A DNA stretch of 64,000 nucleotides. Source: Cyclobacteriaceae bacterium. GTDB taxonomy: Bacteria > Bacteroidota > Bacteroidia > Cytophagales > Cyclobacteriaceae. A model generated the notes under the pieces. It was not told the origin of the DNA, made no database searches, and saw nothing but the letters and a program-made list of their open reading frames with translations. Position numbers and translations under genes: made by a program. The stretch is from NCBI GenBank assembly GCA_958296015.1, contig CATQIH010000021.1:17140-81139 (forward strand), given 5' to 3'. This document shows positions 1 to 8,180 of the stretch, piece after piece (the stretch's first letter is position 1; each line of letters opens with the position of its first letter).

Positions 1-177
1 TAGAGCAGAATCAAGCATGCTGAACTGATCATTCTGGTCTATCAGGTCGGCAATGGTTTGGGTAGGATCGGGCTTCACAGGATCGTCCTTTTTGTCGCAC
101 GATGCTATGACAAAGAGCATCGGAAGCAAAAGAAAATAGATGCTGCGATGGAGATAAGGTTTCAAAAGATTTCTCAT
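1..177 (-). CDS. Fasciclin (FAS1)-domain lipoprotein, N-terminal fragment
   Basis: This gene runs off the left edge, and only its first 59 codons are present. They begin at an ATG whose first base is 177 on the minus strand. The start encodes a hydrophobic signal peptide ending in a lipobox (FVIASC), then a charged DKKDDPVKPDP linker typical of surface lipoproteins. The next stretch, QTIADLIDQNDQFSML, matches the opening helix of FAS1 domains (pattern T-I-x-D-x-x-x-x-N-x-x-F-x-x-L). FAS1 proteins are usually adhesion or surface-anchored proteins. The lipobox is read directly; the FAS1 call rests on about 20 residues and is an inference. Confidence 0.6.
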   Translation of the reverse strand, partial: MRNLLKPYLHRSIYFLLLPMLFVIASCDKKDDPVKPDPTQTIADLIDQNDQFSMLDSAL

Positions 178-382
178 AAAAAATATGGATTAAAATACTA
201 TTACTGATATGTAGGAGTCGGGGGACTATATACTGATAAGCGTTATGCCCTTGTTTTGTTTAAGATAAATAAACATCTGCTATACATCAATATTGAACGG
301 TATACTTAGTTTGTAAAAGATTACTACTTATTTGTTGCATCTTACAATAAAAATAAATTACATTAGTATCGCAAACGTGCGA

Positions 383-412
383 TTGATTATAAGAGTAGGT
401 GCAATACGTTTC
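383..412 (+). promoter_or_regulatory. Candidate Bacteroidota-type promoter
   Basis: TTG at 383-385 is followed after 19 bases by TACGTTTC at 405-412, one mismatch from the Bacteroidota -7 consensus TAnnTTTG. It lies about 75 bases upstream of the ATG at 489, in an AT-rich gap between divergent genes. This is inferred from the motif only. Confidence 0.35.
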
Positions 413-488
413 GAGTTATAAGGAACTGTTTTCAACTAACGTAACACATAAATTAAATCTACTTTTTACACATCATAACCAATCAATT

Positions 489-1982
489 ATGAAAAACTCT
501 TATTTCCTATTTCCTATTACTAGGATAGTGTTGCTAAGCTCTCTGCTTATAGCCACTGCCTGTAAAGACTTCTTCGAAGAAGATCCAATTCTGGAAGAAG
601 CACAACGCAATCGGGAATTAGCACTGAAGGCTACTCCACAAACCATCAATAATCAGCCTTATGAAGTTCGCTTAGCATACACCTACCATCATCTGGACGT
701 GTTGGGTAAGGCTGTGATGAGTTATGCGAATGATGAACGTTTTCGTGAAGTATTGTATCGTGAAGTAGAAAAAAAGCCATTTGGTGAAAGCACGGTGCTG
801 TTACCTACGCTGTTTCAAGAAAGTATGAAAAACGGTGTTTCAATGCTGGAAAAGGAAAATAAATTTGTCAGTGCAGCGGATTTAGAGAAAGCTCAGAAAG
901 CATTTTATGATGTTGATAGCATGGTTTACTATCCTCAGGTTTATATACCATATTATGAAGAAAGGAAACAAACTGGTGCTGCTTCCAGAAAGAGTGCTGC
1001 TAAAGCAAATAATCCACCGGTAGTAGTCATTTATGCAGAAGACGACATAGATAAGAAGGAATACCCTGCCTATACGCTGAATGAAAAAGACAGTTTAGTG
1101 GAAGCTGGTTTTATGGTGGACGAAGCCTATGTGAAAGAAAACGAAGTTTGGGTGATTTCTATGAGCGAAGATGTAGAAATGAAAACTAATATGGTACCAA
1201 TAGAGTGTAGTGACAATCCCTACTTACCTGGATGTCCTACCCCTAGGCCCCCCAGTCCTCCTAAGCCTCCCAAACCTCCTGTACCTGGTCCTGCTCGTTA
1301 TTGCACTTATGATGGTAACACTTCCTACGCCCTAAATGCGCCATACGGTATTTCTGTTCATGTAAGTCAATTAAAACTTAAAAATGACAGAGATGGCTTC
1401 TTAGGTGGGAAGAGTGAAATTAAGATAAGCATGACTTCTATATGGGAAAGTGGATATAATACTTTTACTAGCCGGTCGGATAGAAGCGAATGGTGGGAGG
1501 TAAGTTCTGGTAGCCTTTATGGCCAGCCATACCCAGAGTATCATTATAAAAAAACAGGGCTATTGATAACTAATGTCTTTTTAAATCAAATTAATAAGGA
1601 CCTCTATCCACATAAAACGATTGTACAAGATTGGGGTGGTTTAGTAGTGGCGTACAAACCGGGACAAGGACCTGGAGGATATGGATTTACTACAGATAAA
1701 GATACCAGACGAGATGCGGTTGTTTATTTGGTATATGATGATGATCCATGGCCAACCAGAGAGGAAAACTATACGAAAGGAGTAGGTACTTCAGGAAAGA
1801 CCCTTTCTGGAAAAACAGGTTCTAATAGCTTTTTTTATCTTGTTTATAGATCAAGAGAGGCTCCCTTAGTAACAGGTTCATTCAACTGGTATCAAGGTTC
1901 TGATAATTATGCGTGTGGAGAAAGGGTAGATACCAATGATATTAAATTTCTGCTACTTACAGATATTGGTGATCCTTATTAA
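489..1982 (+). CDS. Large lipoprotein of unknown function with proline-rich linker
   Basis: I do not recognise the family. An upstream ATG at 399 is in frame, but the ATG at 489 is preferred because it places a signal peptide at the N-terminus with the lipobox IATAC; the protein is then 497 aa. The N-terminal half is a charged, mostly helical region. Around residues 270-285 there is a proline-rich linker (PTPRPPSPPKPPKPPVPGP), followed by a C-terminal domain rich in Ser, Gly, Trp and Tyr that looks like a beta-sandwich. The layout is a membrane-anchored domain, a stiff linker and an exposed domain. Two small barrel-like genes follow on the same strand, so these may be one surface operon. Confidence 0.7.
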   Translation: MKNSYFLFPITRIVLLSSLLIATACKDFFEEDPILEEAQRNRELALKATPQTINNQPYEVRLAYTYHHLDVLGKAVMSYANDERFREVLYREVEKKPFGESTVLLPTLFQESMKNGVSMLEKENKFVSAADLEKAQKAFYDVDSMVYYPQVYIPYYEERKQTGAASRKSAAKANNPPVVVIYAEDDIDKKEYPAYTLNEKDSLVEAGFMVDEAYVKENEVWVISMSEDVEMKTNMVPIECSDNPYLPGCPTPRPPSPPKPPKPPVPGPARYCTYDGNTSYALNAPYGISVHVSQLKLKNDRDGFLGGKSEIKISMTSIWESGYNTFTSRSDRSEWWEVSSGSLYGQPYPEYHYKKTGLLITNVFLNQINKDLYPHKTIVQDWGGLVVAYKPGQGPGGYGFTTDKDTRRDAVVYLVYDDDPWPTREENYTKGVGTSGKTLSGKTGSNSFFYLVYRSREAPLVTGSFNWYQGSDNYACGERVDTNDIKFLLLTDIGDPY

Positions 1983-2048
1983 AACCATGTTTTATAATAT
2001 GGTGCAGCTTGTAAAATAGCTGCACTACTTTTTTGCAAATCAAAGTAA

Positions 2049-2780
2049 ATGCTAATGTACAGTTTCACAACAAAAGTTTTTTCTCTATTAATTGTTTGGG
2101 TTATAACTTCAAATGTTAATGCCCAGGAAACAGAACAGATACGAAGAAAAGATTTAAGTCTCTATTACAGCTTTGCACACATCGGCCAGAATATCTCTTT
2201 AAACTACCACCATTCCATAGGTAGACATACCTTTGTAGGAGGGTTAAGGATGCGCCTACAAACCAGGGTACATCATAATAATTCTGCATTTGATGGATGG
2301 GTGTTTTATAAAGAATATGGTTGCCAAAGATTGCGTGAGTTTATAGGAGGACATATGGGGCTTAATTTTGGTTATAGATACCAGCTATTTAAATCTCCTA
2401 GGGCTAATTCATATAATCCCTATCTTTTTTATTTATTTCAGCCAAACTTATCAATGAATGCTAGTTATGATAAAAAATTTAGTTGTCATACTACAAAGAG
2501 TGGTTCCCCTAATGCCGTATTTACCAGTGTAGGACCTTACTTTGTATTGGAAAATGTGCTTGGCGTGGGTATGCAACCTAAGATTTATAAAAGATGGGGC
2601 CTAGATGCTAGTGCAGGTATTACCTTTGCTTGGTTTGATCCTCAGGTGCCCCCTTCACCAACTAATATAGATTATAGATTTTGGGAGCGTTCTCTGGCTA
2701 TTCGGGTGGGGATTACCTACCAGATAGGAGGGTACGAAGAAAAGTCACCAGCGTTTTTAGACAAGGGGCAGTTTAAGTAA
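2049..2780 (+). CDS. Small outer-membrane beta-barrel-like protein
   Basis: The 243-aa protein starts with a Sec signal peptide (hydrophobic core FSLLIVWVIT, cleavage after NVNA). The mature part has alternating aromatic and polar strands (SLYYSFAHIGQNISLNYHH, LAIRVGITYQIGG), which suggests an eight-stranded outer-membrane barrel. A second in-frame ATG at 2055 is an equally good start. It lies 66 bases after the preceding lipoprotein gene and 27 bases before another barrel gene, so co-transcription is likely. The substrate is unknown. Unlike most barrels it ends in a hydrophilic tail (SPAFLDKGQFK) rather than an aromatic residue. Confidence 0.65.
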   Translation: MLMYSFTTKVFSLLIVWVITSNVNAQETEQIRRKDLSLYYSFAHIGQNISLNYHHSIGRHTFVGGLRMRLQTRVHHNNSAFDGWVFYKEYGCQRLREFIGGHMGLNFGYRYQLFKSPRANSYNPYLFYLFQPNLSMNASYDKKFSCHTTKSGSPNAVFTSVGPYFVLENVLGVGMQPKIYKRWGLDASAGITFAWFDPQVPPSPTNIDYRFWERSLAIRVGITYQIGGYEEKSPAFLDKGQFK

Positions 2781-2807
2781 GATGGGTATATTTCCAACTG
2801 AAAGGCT

Positions 2808-3410
2808 TTGAAGAACGCACAAATTGCCATCCTGTTTTTTTACCTAGTAGGTTTACACTGCGTATATGGGCAAAGCTATGCAGGAAAAGCCAATATCAAA
2901 ACTTCCCTGTTTCCTACCCTCCCTTATGCATTTACCAATGATTATTTTCTAAGCGTTCAATACGAAAGAGCTTTCAATGCACATCCAAGATGTACCTATA
3001 CATTGCAGTTCTTTTACAGCAATTATTACCATGATATATATGACAACAGCCAGCAGGTAAGTGCTAGTCAGGTACTGTCCTGGACCATAAAGTTAGGGCC
3101 TCGCTATTACTTTCGCAAAGCTACTCGCAAGGACTATGCCTATCGCGGCTTTTTTATGGGCATTGCTCCCTTGTATAGTCAGCAATTTTTATGGGATGGT
3201 CTTGAAGAAAGACACAATGTTGGCCTGGATGCTATGATAGGGTATCAGCGCACTATCAAGCGATTTACTATTGAGATCAATGGCTCATGGGGTTATAGCC
3301 GAAGCTGGTATAAATTCAATGTTTCTCCATCAGCCATTCCTCTAAAACGGGAAGGCGTAAAATACATAGATCAGATGTGGACACAAATCAACATAGGTTA
3401 CTTGTTTTAA
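2808..3410 (+). CDS. Small outer-membrane beta-barrel-like protein (TTG start)
   Basis: The frame opens at TTG 2808, preceded by a purine-rich GAAAGG, and gives a 200-aa protein with a signal peptide (IAILFFYLVGLHCVYGQ). No ATG in this frame would preserve that signal peptide, so the TTG start is favoured. Alternating strands such as CTYTLQFFYSNYYHDIY and the last strand TQINIGYLF, ending in Phe, fit an outer-membrane barrel with a C-terminal insertion signal. It is probably the third gene of an operon starting at 489. No more specific function can be given. Confidence 0.65.
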   Translation: MKNAQIAILFFYLVGLHCVYGQSYAGKANIKTSLFPTLPYAFTNDYFLSVQYERAFNAHPRCTYTLQFFYSNYYHDIYDNSQQVSASQVLSWTIKLGPRYYFRKATRKDYAYRGFFMGIAPLYSQQFLWDGLEERHNVGLDAMIGYQRTIKRFTIEINGSWGYSRSWYKFNVSPSAIPLKREGVKYIDQMWTQINIGYLF

Positions 3411-3487
3411 ATCCCTGCAAAACACATAAGCAAACATCATATCCTCCTTCATGTTATGCTTAAAACTATAACCAATAACCTCTACCA

Positions 3488-4795
3488 ATGCCTACTAACA
3501 AAGTTGCCATATACTGGTTTAGGCGCGACCTGCGATTTGAAGACAATACGGGCCTATACCATGCTCTGAAGGGAGACACGCCGGTGCTGCCGCTGTTTAT
3601 ATTTGATACCAACATCCTGGATGATCTGGAAGAAAAGCATGATGCCAGGGTCATGTTTCTGCATGATACCCTCAGTGCCATGCACCAAAAGCTTCAGCAG
3701 AAAGACAGCTCGATGCTGATCAGGCATGGAGTACCTGAAAAAGTATGGCAGGAAATTCTACAGGAATACGATGTGGCGGCTGTCTATACCAACCACGATT
3801 ACGAGCCGTATGCCAAAAAGCGCGACGAGAATACTCGAAAGCTGCTGGAGAAAGCGGACATCCCTTTTCATACTTACAAAGACCAGGTCATTTTTGAGAA
3901 AGACGAGATACTTACCAAGTCAGGTACGGGTTACAAGAAGTTTACCCCTTACAAACGGGCATGGCTTGGCCAGCTCAAAGACGAGATGCTGGAATCGTAT
4001 CCTGCTGCCCTTTCTTTTTCCAACTGGTACACTACCAAACCGCTGCCTATGCCCTCCCTTCAGGAGCTGGGTTTTGAGCGTGCCGACATTGAAATTCCGC
4101 CCAACCACATCGATGACGAAGTGATTCGCCATTACCAGAAGAAGCGCGACTATCCGGCACAGGACGGCACCACGCGGCTGGGCGTGCACTTGCGACATGG
4201 CACGCTCAGCATCCGCGAGTTGGCCCGCAAAGCCAAAGAGATTAACGACACCTACCTGAACGAACTGATCTGGCGGGAGTTTTATATGCAGGTACTCTAC
4301 CACAATCCGCAGGTAGTGGATACCTCCTTTAAGCCAAAATATGATAAGATTCCGTGGCGCAACAACGAAGAAGATTTCCGCCGCTGGTGTGAAGGCACGA
4401 CGGGCTTCCCCATCGTAGATGCAGGTATGCGCGAACTCAACAAGAACGGCTACATGCACAACCGGGTGCGGATGATCACCGCCAGCTTCCTCACCAAACA
4501 CCTGTTGGTAGACTGGCGCTGGGGCGAAGCGTATTTTGCTGAAAAGCTGCTGGACTATGAGCTGGCCAACAACAACGGTGGCTGGCAATGGGCTGCGGGA
4601 AGCGGCGTGGATGCCCAACCCTATTTCCGCATCTTCAACCCACATTCGCAAACCAAAAAGTTTGATAACACCGAAGACTATATCAAGAAATGGGTACCTG
4701 AATACGGCACCGACCAGTATCCCGAACCTATGGTAAACCACAAAGAAGCCCGCGACCGGGCCATCAGCGTGTACAAAGAGGCTTTGAATACGTAG
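3488..4795 (+). CDS. phrB: Class I deoxyribodipyrimidine photolyase / cryptochrome
   Basis: The product (435 aa) is a light-dependent flavoenzyme that splits cyclobutane pyrimidine dimers in DNA. The N-terminal Rossmann domain begins with YWFRRDLRFEDN, the usual opening of the family. The C-terminal FAD-binding helical domain has TRLGVHLRHGTLSIREL, WREFYMQVLYHNP, GFPIVDAGMRELNKNGYMHN and NNNGGWQWAAGSGVDAQPY, covering the flavin pocket and tryptophan electron-transfer chain. Length is normal for the class and the reading frame is intact. The gene stands alone between a barrel gene and a DNA methyltransferase. A cryptochrome-type sensor cannot be excluded, but the residues seen fit a repair enzyme. 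Confidence 0.93.
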   Translation: MPTNKVAIYWFRRDLRFEDNTGLYHALKGDTPVLPLFIFDTNILDDLEEKHDARVMFLHDTLSAMHQKLQQKDSSMLIRHGVPEKVWQEILQEYDVAAVYTNHDYEPYAKKRDENTRKLLEKADIPFHTYKDQVIFEKDEILTKSGTGYKKFTPYKRAWLGQLKDEMLESYPAALSFSNWYTTKPLPMPSLQELGFERADIEIPPNHIDDEVIRHYQKKRDYPAQDGTTRLGVHLRHGTLSIRELARKAKEINDTYLNELIWREFYMQVLYHNPQVVDTSFKPKYDKIPWRNNEEDFRRWCEGTTGFPIVDAGMRELNKNGYMHNRVRMITASFLTKHLLVDWRWGEAYFAEKLLDYELANNNGGWQWAAGSGVDAQPYFRIFNPHSQTKKFDNTEDYIKKWVPEYGTDQYPEPMVNHKEARDRAISVYKEALNT

Positions 4796-4929
4796 CGAAT
4801 ATTATCTATTGTTTTTCAATTCCATTGCCTTTTGTCCCACAAGCCATTTTGAAGGTGCTTAGATTTAGTTCTCTTTTCAGAGGCAAAAGTAAAGTGGTAT
4901 CCTCATATTTGAATAAATACCTAAAAACT

Positions 4930-5979
4930 ATGTTCCGATCGATTGAAATCTGTGCCGGTGCTGGTGGTCAGGCATTAGGCTTGGAAAAAGCTGGGTCTGA
5001 ACACCTGGCACTGATAGAGATAGACAAAGATGCCTGTGAAACTCTAAAGAGAAATCGCCCGACCTGGAATGTTGTACATGGTAGCGTAAAAGAATTTACG
5101 GCAAGCCATTACAAAGACATAGATTTGTTAGCTGGTGGCGTGCCTTGCCCACCATTTTCAGCAGCAGGAAAACAGCTAGGAGAAGGAGATGACAGGGATT
5201 TGTTTCCTGAAGCTTTAAGACTTATAGAAGAATGCCACCCAAAAGCAGTGATGCTCGAAAATGTCAAAGGTATATTATCTAAAAAACTTGATAGCTACAG
5301 AAGATCAATCCTACATCAACTTAGAGATATGGGGTATTTTTGTGATTGGAAGCTTGTCAACTCATCAGATTATGGCGTTCCTCAACTTAGGCCACGTGCC
5401 ATTTTAGTGGCTCTGAAAAGCGAGTATGAGGAGTATTTCAATTGGCCAAAGCAGTCAGGACATGTAACCGCCGTGGGGGAAACGCTATTTGAGGAAATGT
5501 CATCTGCGGGATGGAATGCCAGAGAATGGAAAGTAATGGCAAGCAAAATTGCGCCTACGCTAGTGGGAGGCTCCAAAAAACATGGCGGAGCAGATTTGGG
5601 TCCAACCAGAGCTAAGATGGCCTGGAAAGAATTAGGTGTAGATGGCAAGGGATTAGCGGACTTGCCACCAGCAGAAAGCTTTGAAGGGATGCCGAGGCTA
5701 ACGGTGAAAATGGCAGCTTTGTTTCAAGGTTTTCCTGAAGATTGGATGATTACTGGAAAAAAAACATCTGCCTACAGACAAGTAGGTAATGCTTTTCCTC
5801 CGCCCGTAGCAGAAAAGATAGGTGTTCAAATCATTAAAGCTTTGTTAAAGGAAAACCAGATTGCATATAGGTCATATTATAGACAAATCTCAGGGAGGTG
5901 CAGACGATGCCTCAAATTTGAGAACGATTTGCTCTGTATGCAACGAAGGTGCTTCCAACTTAACCTTACCCAGACCTGA
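4930..5979 (+). CDS. DNA (cytosine-5)-methyltransferase, Dcm type
   Basis: The protein transfers a methyl group from S-adenosylmethionine to C5 of cytosine in DNA. The ATG at 4930 is preferred over 4825 because it puts motif I (EICAGAGGQALGLEKAG) at the N-terminus as usual. Motif IV with the catalytic cysteine (GGVPCPPFSAAGKQ), motif VI (MLENVKG), motif VIII (DYGVPQLRPRAILVAL) and motif X (RQVGNAFPPPVAEKIG) are all present. The domain ends at about residue 309 (ALLKENQ). The remaining codons, to the stop at 5977, read through DNA that encodes an HNH nuclease in another frame, so this tail is probably an artefact of a deletion. No other restriction-modification gene is adjacent. Confidence 0.9.
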   Translation: MFRSIEICAGAGGQALGLEKAGSEHLALIEIDKDACETLKRNRPTWNVVHGSVKEFTASHYKDIDLLAGGVPCPPFSAAGKQLGEGDDRDLFPEALRLIEECHPKAVMLENVKGILSKKLDSYRRSILHQLRDMGYFCDWKLVNSSDYGVPQLRPRAILVALKSEYEEYFNWPKQSGHVTAVGETLFEEMSSAGWNAREWKVMASKIAPTLVGGSKKHGGADLGPTRAKMAWKELGVDGKGLADLPPAESFEGMPRLTVKMAALFQGFPEDWMITGKKTSAYRQVGNAFPPPVAEKIGVQIIKALLKENQIAYRSYYRQISGRCRRCLKFENDLLCMQRRCFQLNLTQT

Positions 5980-6100
5980 TCATTTAAAGCTCCTGGCACA
6001 AATAAGAAGGGGTACGGTAAGCTCACAACTGGAAGTTTTGCAATGGCTGATCAAGAAATTTCCGAAGCAGGCTAAAATATACATGGAAGATGATGCCTGA
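5861..6100 (+). pseudogene. C-terminal remnant of an HNH restriction endonuclease
   Basis: In the frame that is not the methyltransferase frame, this stretch encodes LHIGHIIDKSQGGADDAS, then NLRTICSVCNEGASNL and a tail ending KFPKQAKIYMEDDA. This is the second half of an HNH nuclease domain: the G-H-I-I metal-binding segment, the conserved Asn, and one CxxC. The first half, which normally carries the other CxxC zinc ligands, is absent; the frame has a stop at 5846-5848 just upstream. HNH enzymes with this tail are often encoded next to Dcm methyltransferases. The simplest reading is that a deletion removed the 5' part of the nuclease and fused the rest, out of frame, to the methyltransferase 3' end. 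Confidence 0.7.
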
Positions 6101-6215
6101 AAACATTACTGATTTCCCTGTAGCAACTTCTCCAGGCTAGCAGCCCCCTGTTTTTGTGGGTCTTGTGACCATAGCCGTCAGACTAAGACGTTGGCGGTAA
6201 TTTTATGAGATGTAA

Positions 6216-6404
6216 TGTTGCACAATTGATATTAATATAGGAGAATTTTTAGAAGATAAAGTCAAGGTGCCGGATAATCTTCGGTTATTTTTTCAAGATG
6301 ACATGGTTAAAAGGCTGACTTATGAGAGCAAATTTATTGATCGTAGCACATCTGAACTCACTGTCTGGATGTTCTTGCAGTTGCACCTGATGGCTTCGTT
6401 ATAA
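6216..6404 (+). pseudogene. Possible N-terminal remnant of an IS4-type transposase
   Basis: This 62-codon open frame (after a TAA at 6213) reads INIGEFLEDKVKVPDNLRLF, then DDMVKRLTYESKFIDRSTSE and TVWMFLQLHL, then stops. The pattern 'acidic helix, L-x-x-E-x-x-F-I-x-R-x-x-S-x-L-T-x-x-x-F-L' recalls the N-terminal helical domain of IS4-family transposases. There is no start codon and no catalytic domain. The rest of 6101-6448 shows no other coding signal. It may mark an old insertion next to the broken restriction-modification locus. The call is from remembered family patterns only. Confidence 0.35.
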
Positions 6405-6448
6405 AACCGGCACCAATGTATTGATCATAGGTCATACAGCAGGATCAG

Positions 6449-6970
6449 TTAAAACCCCCGGTCTAGCTGCATACGCCTGCTTTGCATGATGGCACCTGCA
6501 CCCTTGATGGCAGCCTGTGCGGTTTTGCTTACCTTTGCTATCTGATCATCGCTGGCATTTCTTACTTTGGTAATTTCGTCATCTATCTTTTTCTTGTAGA
6601 CCCTTAGCTGTTGTATGTTGCCTTCTACCGTGCTGTTGTCAGCATCGTTCTGCGGTGTATTTTCCATTTCTTCCATACGGTCCTCTATCAACTCCTTTTG
6701 TTTATTCAGAGTAGCCAGCAGCGTTTTCTTGTCCAGGTTCTCGTACCCTTCTCCGTTTAGTTCCAGGGGTTGGTTATCCTCAAGGTTGGTATTGTTCTGC
6801 ACTTTCTCTTCTGGATACATGGCTTCGTTTTCGTCGTAGTCGGCTGTTTTGCTCGCTGCATCTTTGTTCTCTTTATAATTGCCGCTGCCACCGCATTGAG
6901 AAAAAATCAGGGCCACAGCCACCAAACCTGCGGATAAATAAGTGCTGCTAAAAAGTGATATGGGTTTCAT
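6449..6970 (-). CDS. Small coiled-coil lipoprotein
   Basis: The family is not recognised. The 173-aa product has a signal peptide with lipobox IFSQC (about residues 22-26) and a Gly/Ser-rich anchor. An acidic Asn/Glu-rich linker follows, then heptad-like helical sequence (KQKELIEDRMEEMENTP, NIQQLRVYKKKIDDEITKV), so a periplasmic or surface coiled coil is likely. It is transcribed divergently from 7085, and the 114-base gap between the ATGs must hold both promoters. Nothing suggests an enzyme. Confidence 0.65.
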   Translation of the reverse strand: MKPISLFSSTYLSAGLVAVALIFSQCGGSGNYKENKDAASKTADYDENEAMYPEEKVQNNTNLEDNQPLELNGEGYENLDKKTLLATLNKQKELIEDRMEEMENTPQNDADNSTVEGNIQQLRVYKKKIDDEITKVRNASDDQIAKVSKTAQAAIKGAGAIMQSRRMQLDRGF

Positions 6971-7084
6971 TGTATATATTTACGTTGTATTTTATCATCT
7001 TAACCTTTGACAGACCCTGAGTGTTTGATATAAATATCCACAATTGGGTTGAATTTTGTTGCAACATTAAACTAACATGCCTTT

Positions 7085-7639
7085 ATGAAAGCACTTTTGC
7101 TTTGCTCTACAATATTACTAACAGTTACCGGTTTTTACCAGCACAAAGATAAGTATGTGAAGACGGAAGTGGCCGAAGGGATCACCCTACAGCTTCCCGA
7201 ATCATTTACCGCCATGACCGAAAGCCTGCTAAGCCAGAAATACCTGTCGGGACGCAGACCGCTAGCCGCCTATACCAGTCCAGACCAGCAGGCAGATTTG
7301 GCGGTGAATACCTCTAACGCACGCTGGCAGGCAGATGACCTGCCAATGCTACAGAACTTTTATAAGGCCAATATCGAGTCGTTGTACGATGAGGTGAAAT
7401 TTCTGAAGGAAGGCATTGAGAAGATCAATGGAAAGGACTTTGTATTGTTTGCCTTCGTTTCGCTGGTGCTGCCGGAAGAAGGTACGCTGACCATGCAGCA
7501 GCCTGTCAGAAAGTATACGTACATCGCTTACACAATACACAAGGGCAAAACCTACGTCTTCAACTTCACAGCCCCTGCACAGCAACAAGCGCAATGGCAG
7601 GTAACAGCCGAAACAATCGTCAACAGCATAAAACTATAA
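7085..7639 (+). CDS. Secreted protein of unknown function, PsbP/DcrB-like fold suspected
   Basis: The 184-aa protein has a short signal peptide (MKALLLCSTILLTVTGFYQ). The mature part has the strand pattern of DcrB/PsbP-like lipid-cavity proteins: EGITLQLPESFTAM near the start, a middle 'DFVLFAFVSLV' strand, and the end 'KTYVFNFTAPAQQQAQWQ' followed by an amphipathic helix ETIVNSIKL. That end (a strand reading F-x-F-T-x-P, then a helix with I-x-x-S-I-K) is typical of the fold. Function in this lineage is not known to me. It lies 13 bases upstream of tadA and is probably co-transcribed with it. Confidence 0.6.
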   Translation: MKALLLCSTILLTVTGFYQHKDKYVKTEVAEGITLQLPESFTAMTESLLSQKYLSGRRPLAAYTSPDQQADLAVNTSNARWQADDLPMLQNFYKANIESLYDEVKFLKEGIEKINGKDFVLFAFVSLVLPEEGTLTMQQPVRKYTYIAYTIHKGKTYVFNFTAPAQQQAQWQVTAETIVNSIKL

Positions 7640-7652
7640 TAATCTGCCTGCT

Positions 7653-8108
7653 ATGCCATCTTCTGATGATTTAACAGCTCACGAACGGTTTATGCACATG
7701 GCTTTGCAGCAGGCACAGTATGCCATGCAGGAGGGTGAGGTGCCTGTGGGTGCTGTGGTGGTGGCAGGCACGCGTGTGGTAGCCAAAGCCTACAACCAGA
7801 CAGAAAGGCTACAGGACCCTACTGCTCATGCCGAGATGCTGGCGATCACTGCTGCCTTCAACTACCTGGGAGCTAAATACCTACCCGACTGTACGCTGTA
7901 TGTGACGCTGGAACCCTGCCTGATGTGTGCAGGTGCCTTGTACTGGGGACAAATGGGCGGACTGGTCTATGGCGCACAAGACGCACGCAAGGGGTTTACC
8001 ACCTACGGCATATCGCCTCTGCATCCCAAAACCACTGTGCATCATGGCATACTGGCTGAACAGTCGCAGGCCATGTTGCAGGCTTTTTTTCGGAATTTGA
8101 GAAGGTAG
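7653..8108 (+). CDS. tadA: tRNA-specific adenosine(34) deaminase
   Basis: The enzyme converts adenosine to inosine at the wobble position of tRNA-Arg(ACG), an essential step in most bacteria. The zinc and catalytic motifs of the cytidine-deaminase fold are intact: HAE at residues 59-61 and PCLMC with Cys89 and Cys92. GEVPVGAVVV near the N-terminus and YGAQDARKG after the metal site are typical of TadA. The 151-aa length is normal. It follows a secreted-protein gene by 13 bases and converges on fabF. Confidence 0.95.
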   Translation: MPSSDDLTAHERFMHMALQQAQYAMQEGEVPVGAVVVAGTRVVAKAYNQTERLQDPTAHAEMLAITAAFNYLGAKYLPDCTLYVTLEPCLMCAGALYWGQMGGLVYGAQDARKGFTTYGISPLHPKTTVHHGILAEQSQAMLQAFFRNLRR

Positions 8109-8180
8109 AAGATCGGGAGTCGGAAAACAGGAAACCGAAGTCAGGGCCTGTCTTCAGACTCCTATTTCCCGTTCTCCTTC

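Noticed and set aside
3920..4741. Long minus-strand open frame opposite the photolyase gene (273 codons)
   Set aside because: It mirrors the codons of a clearly conserved photolyase, has no recognisable domain and is rich in Val/His/Phe as expected of an antisense shadow.
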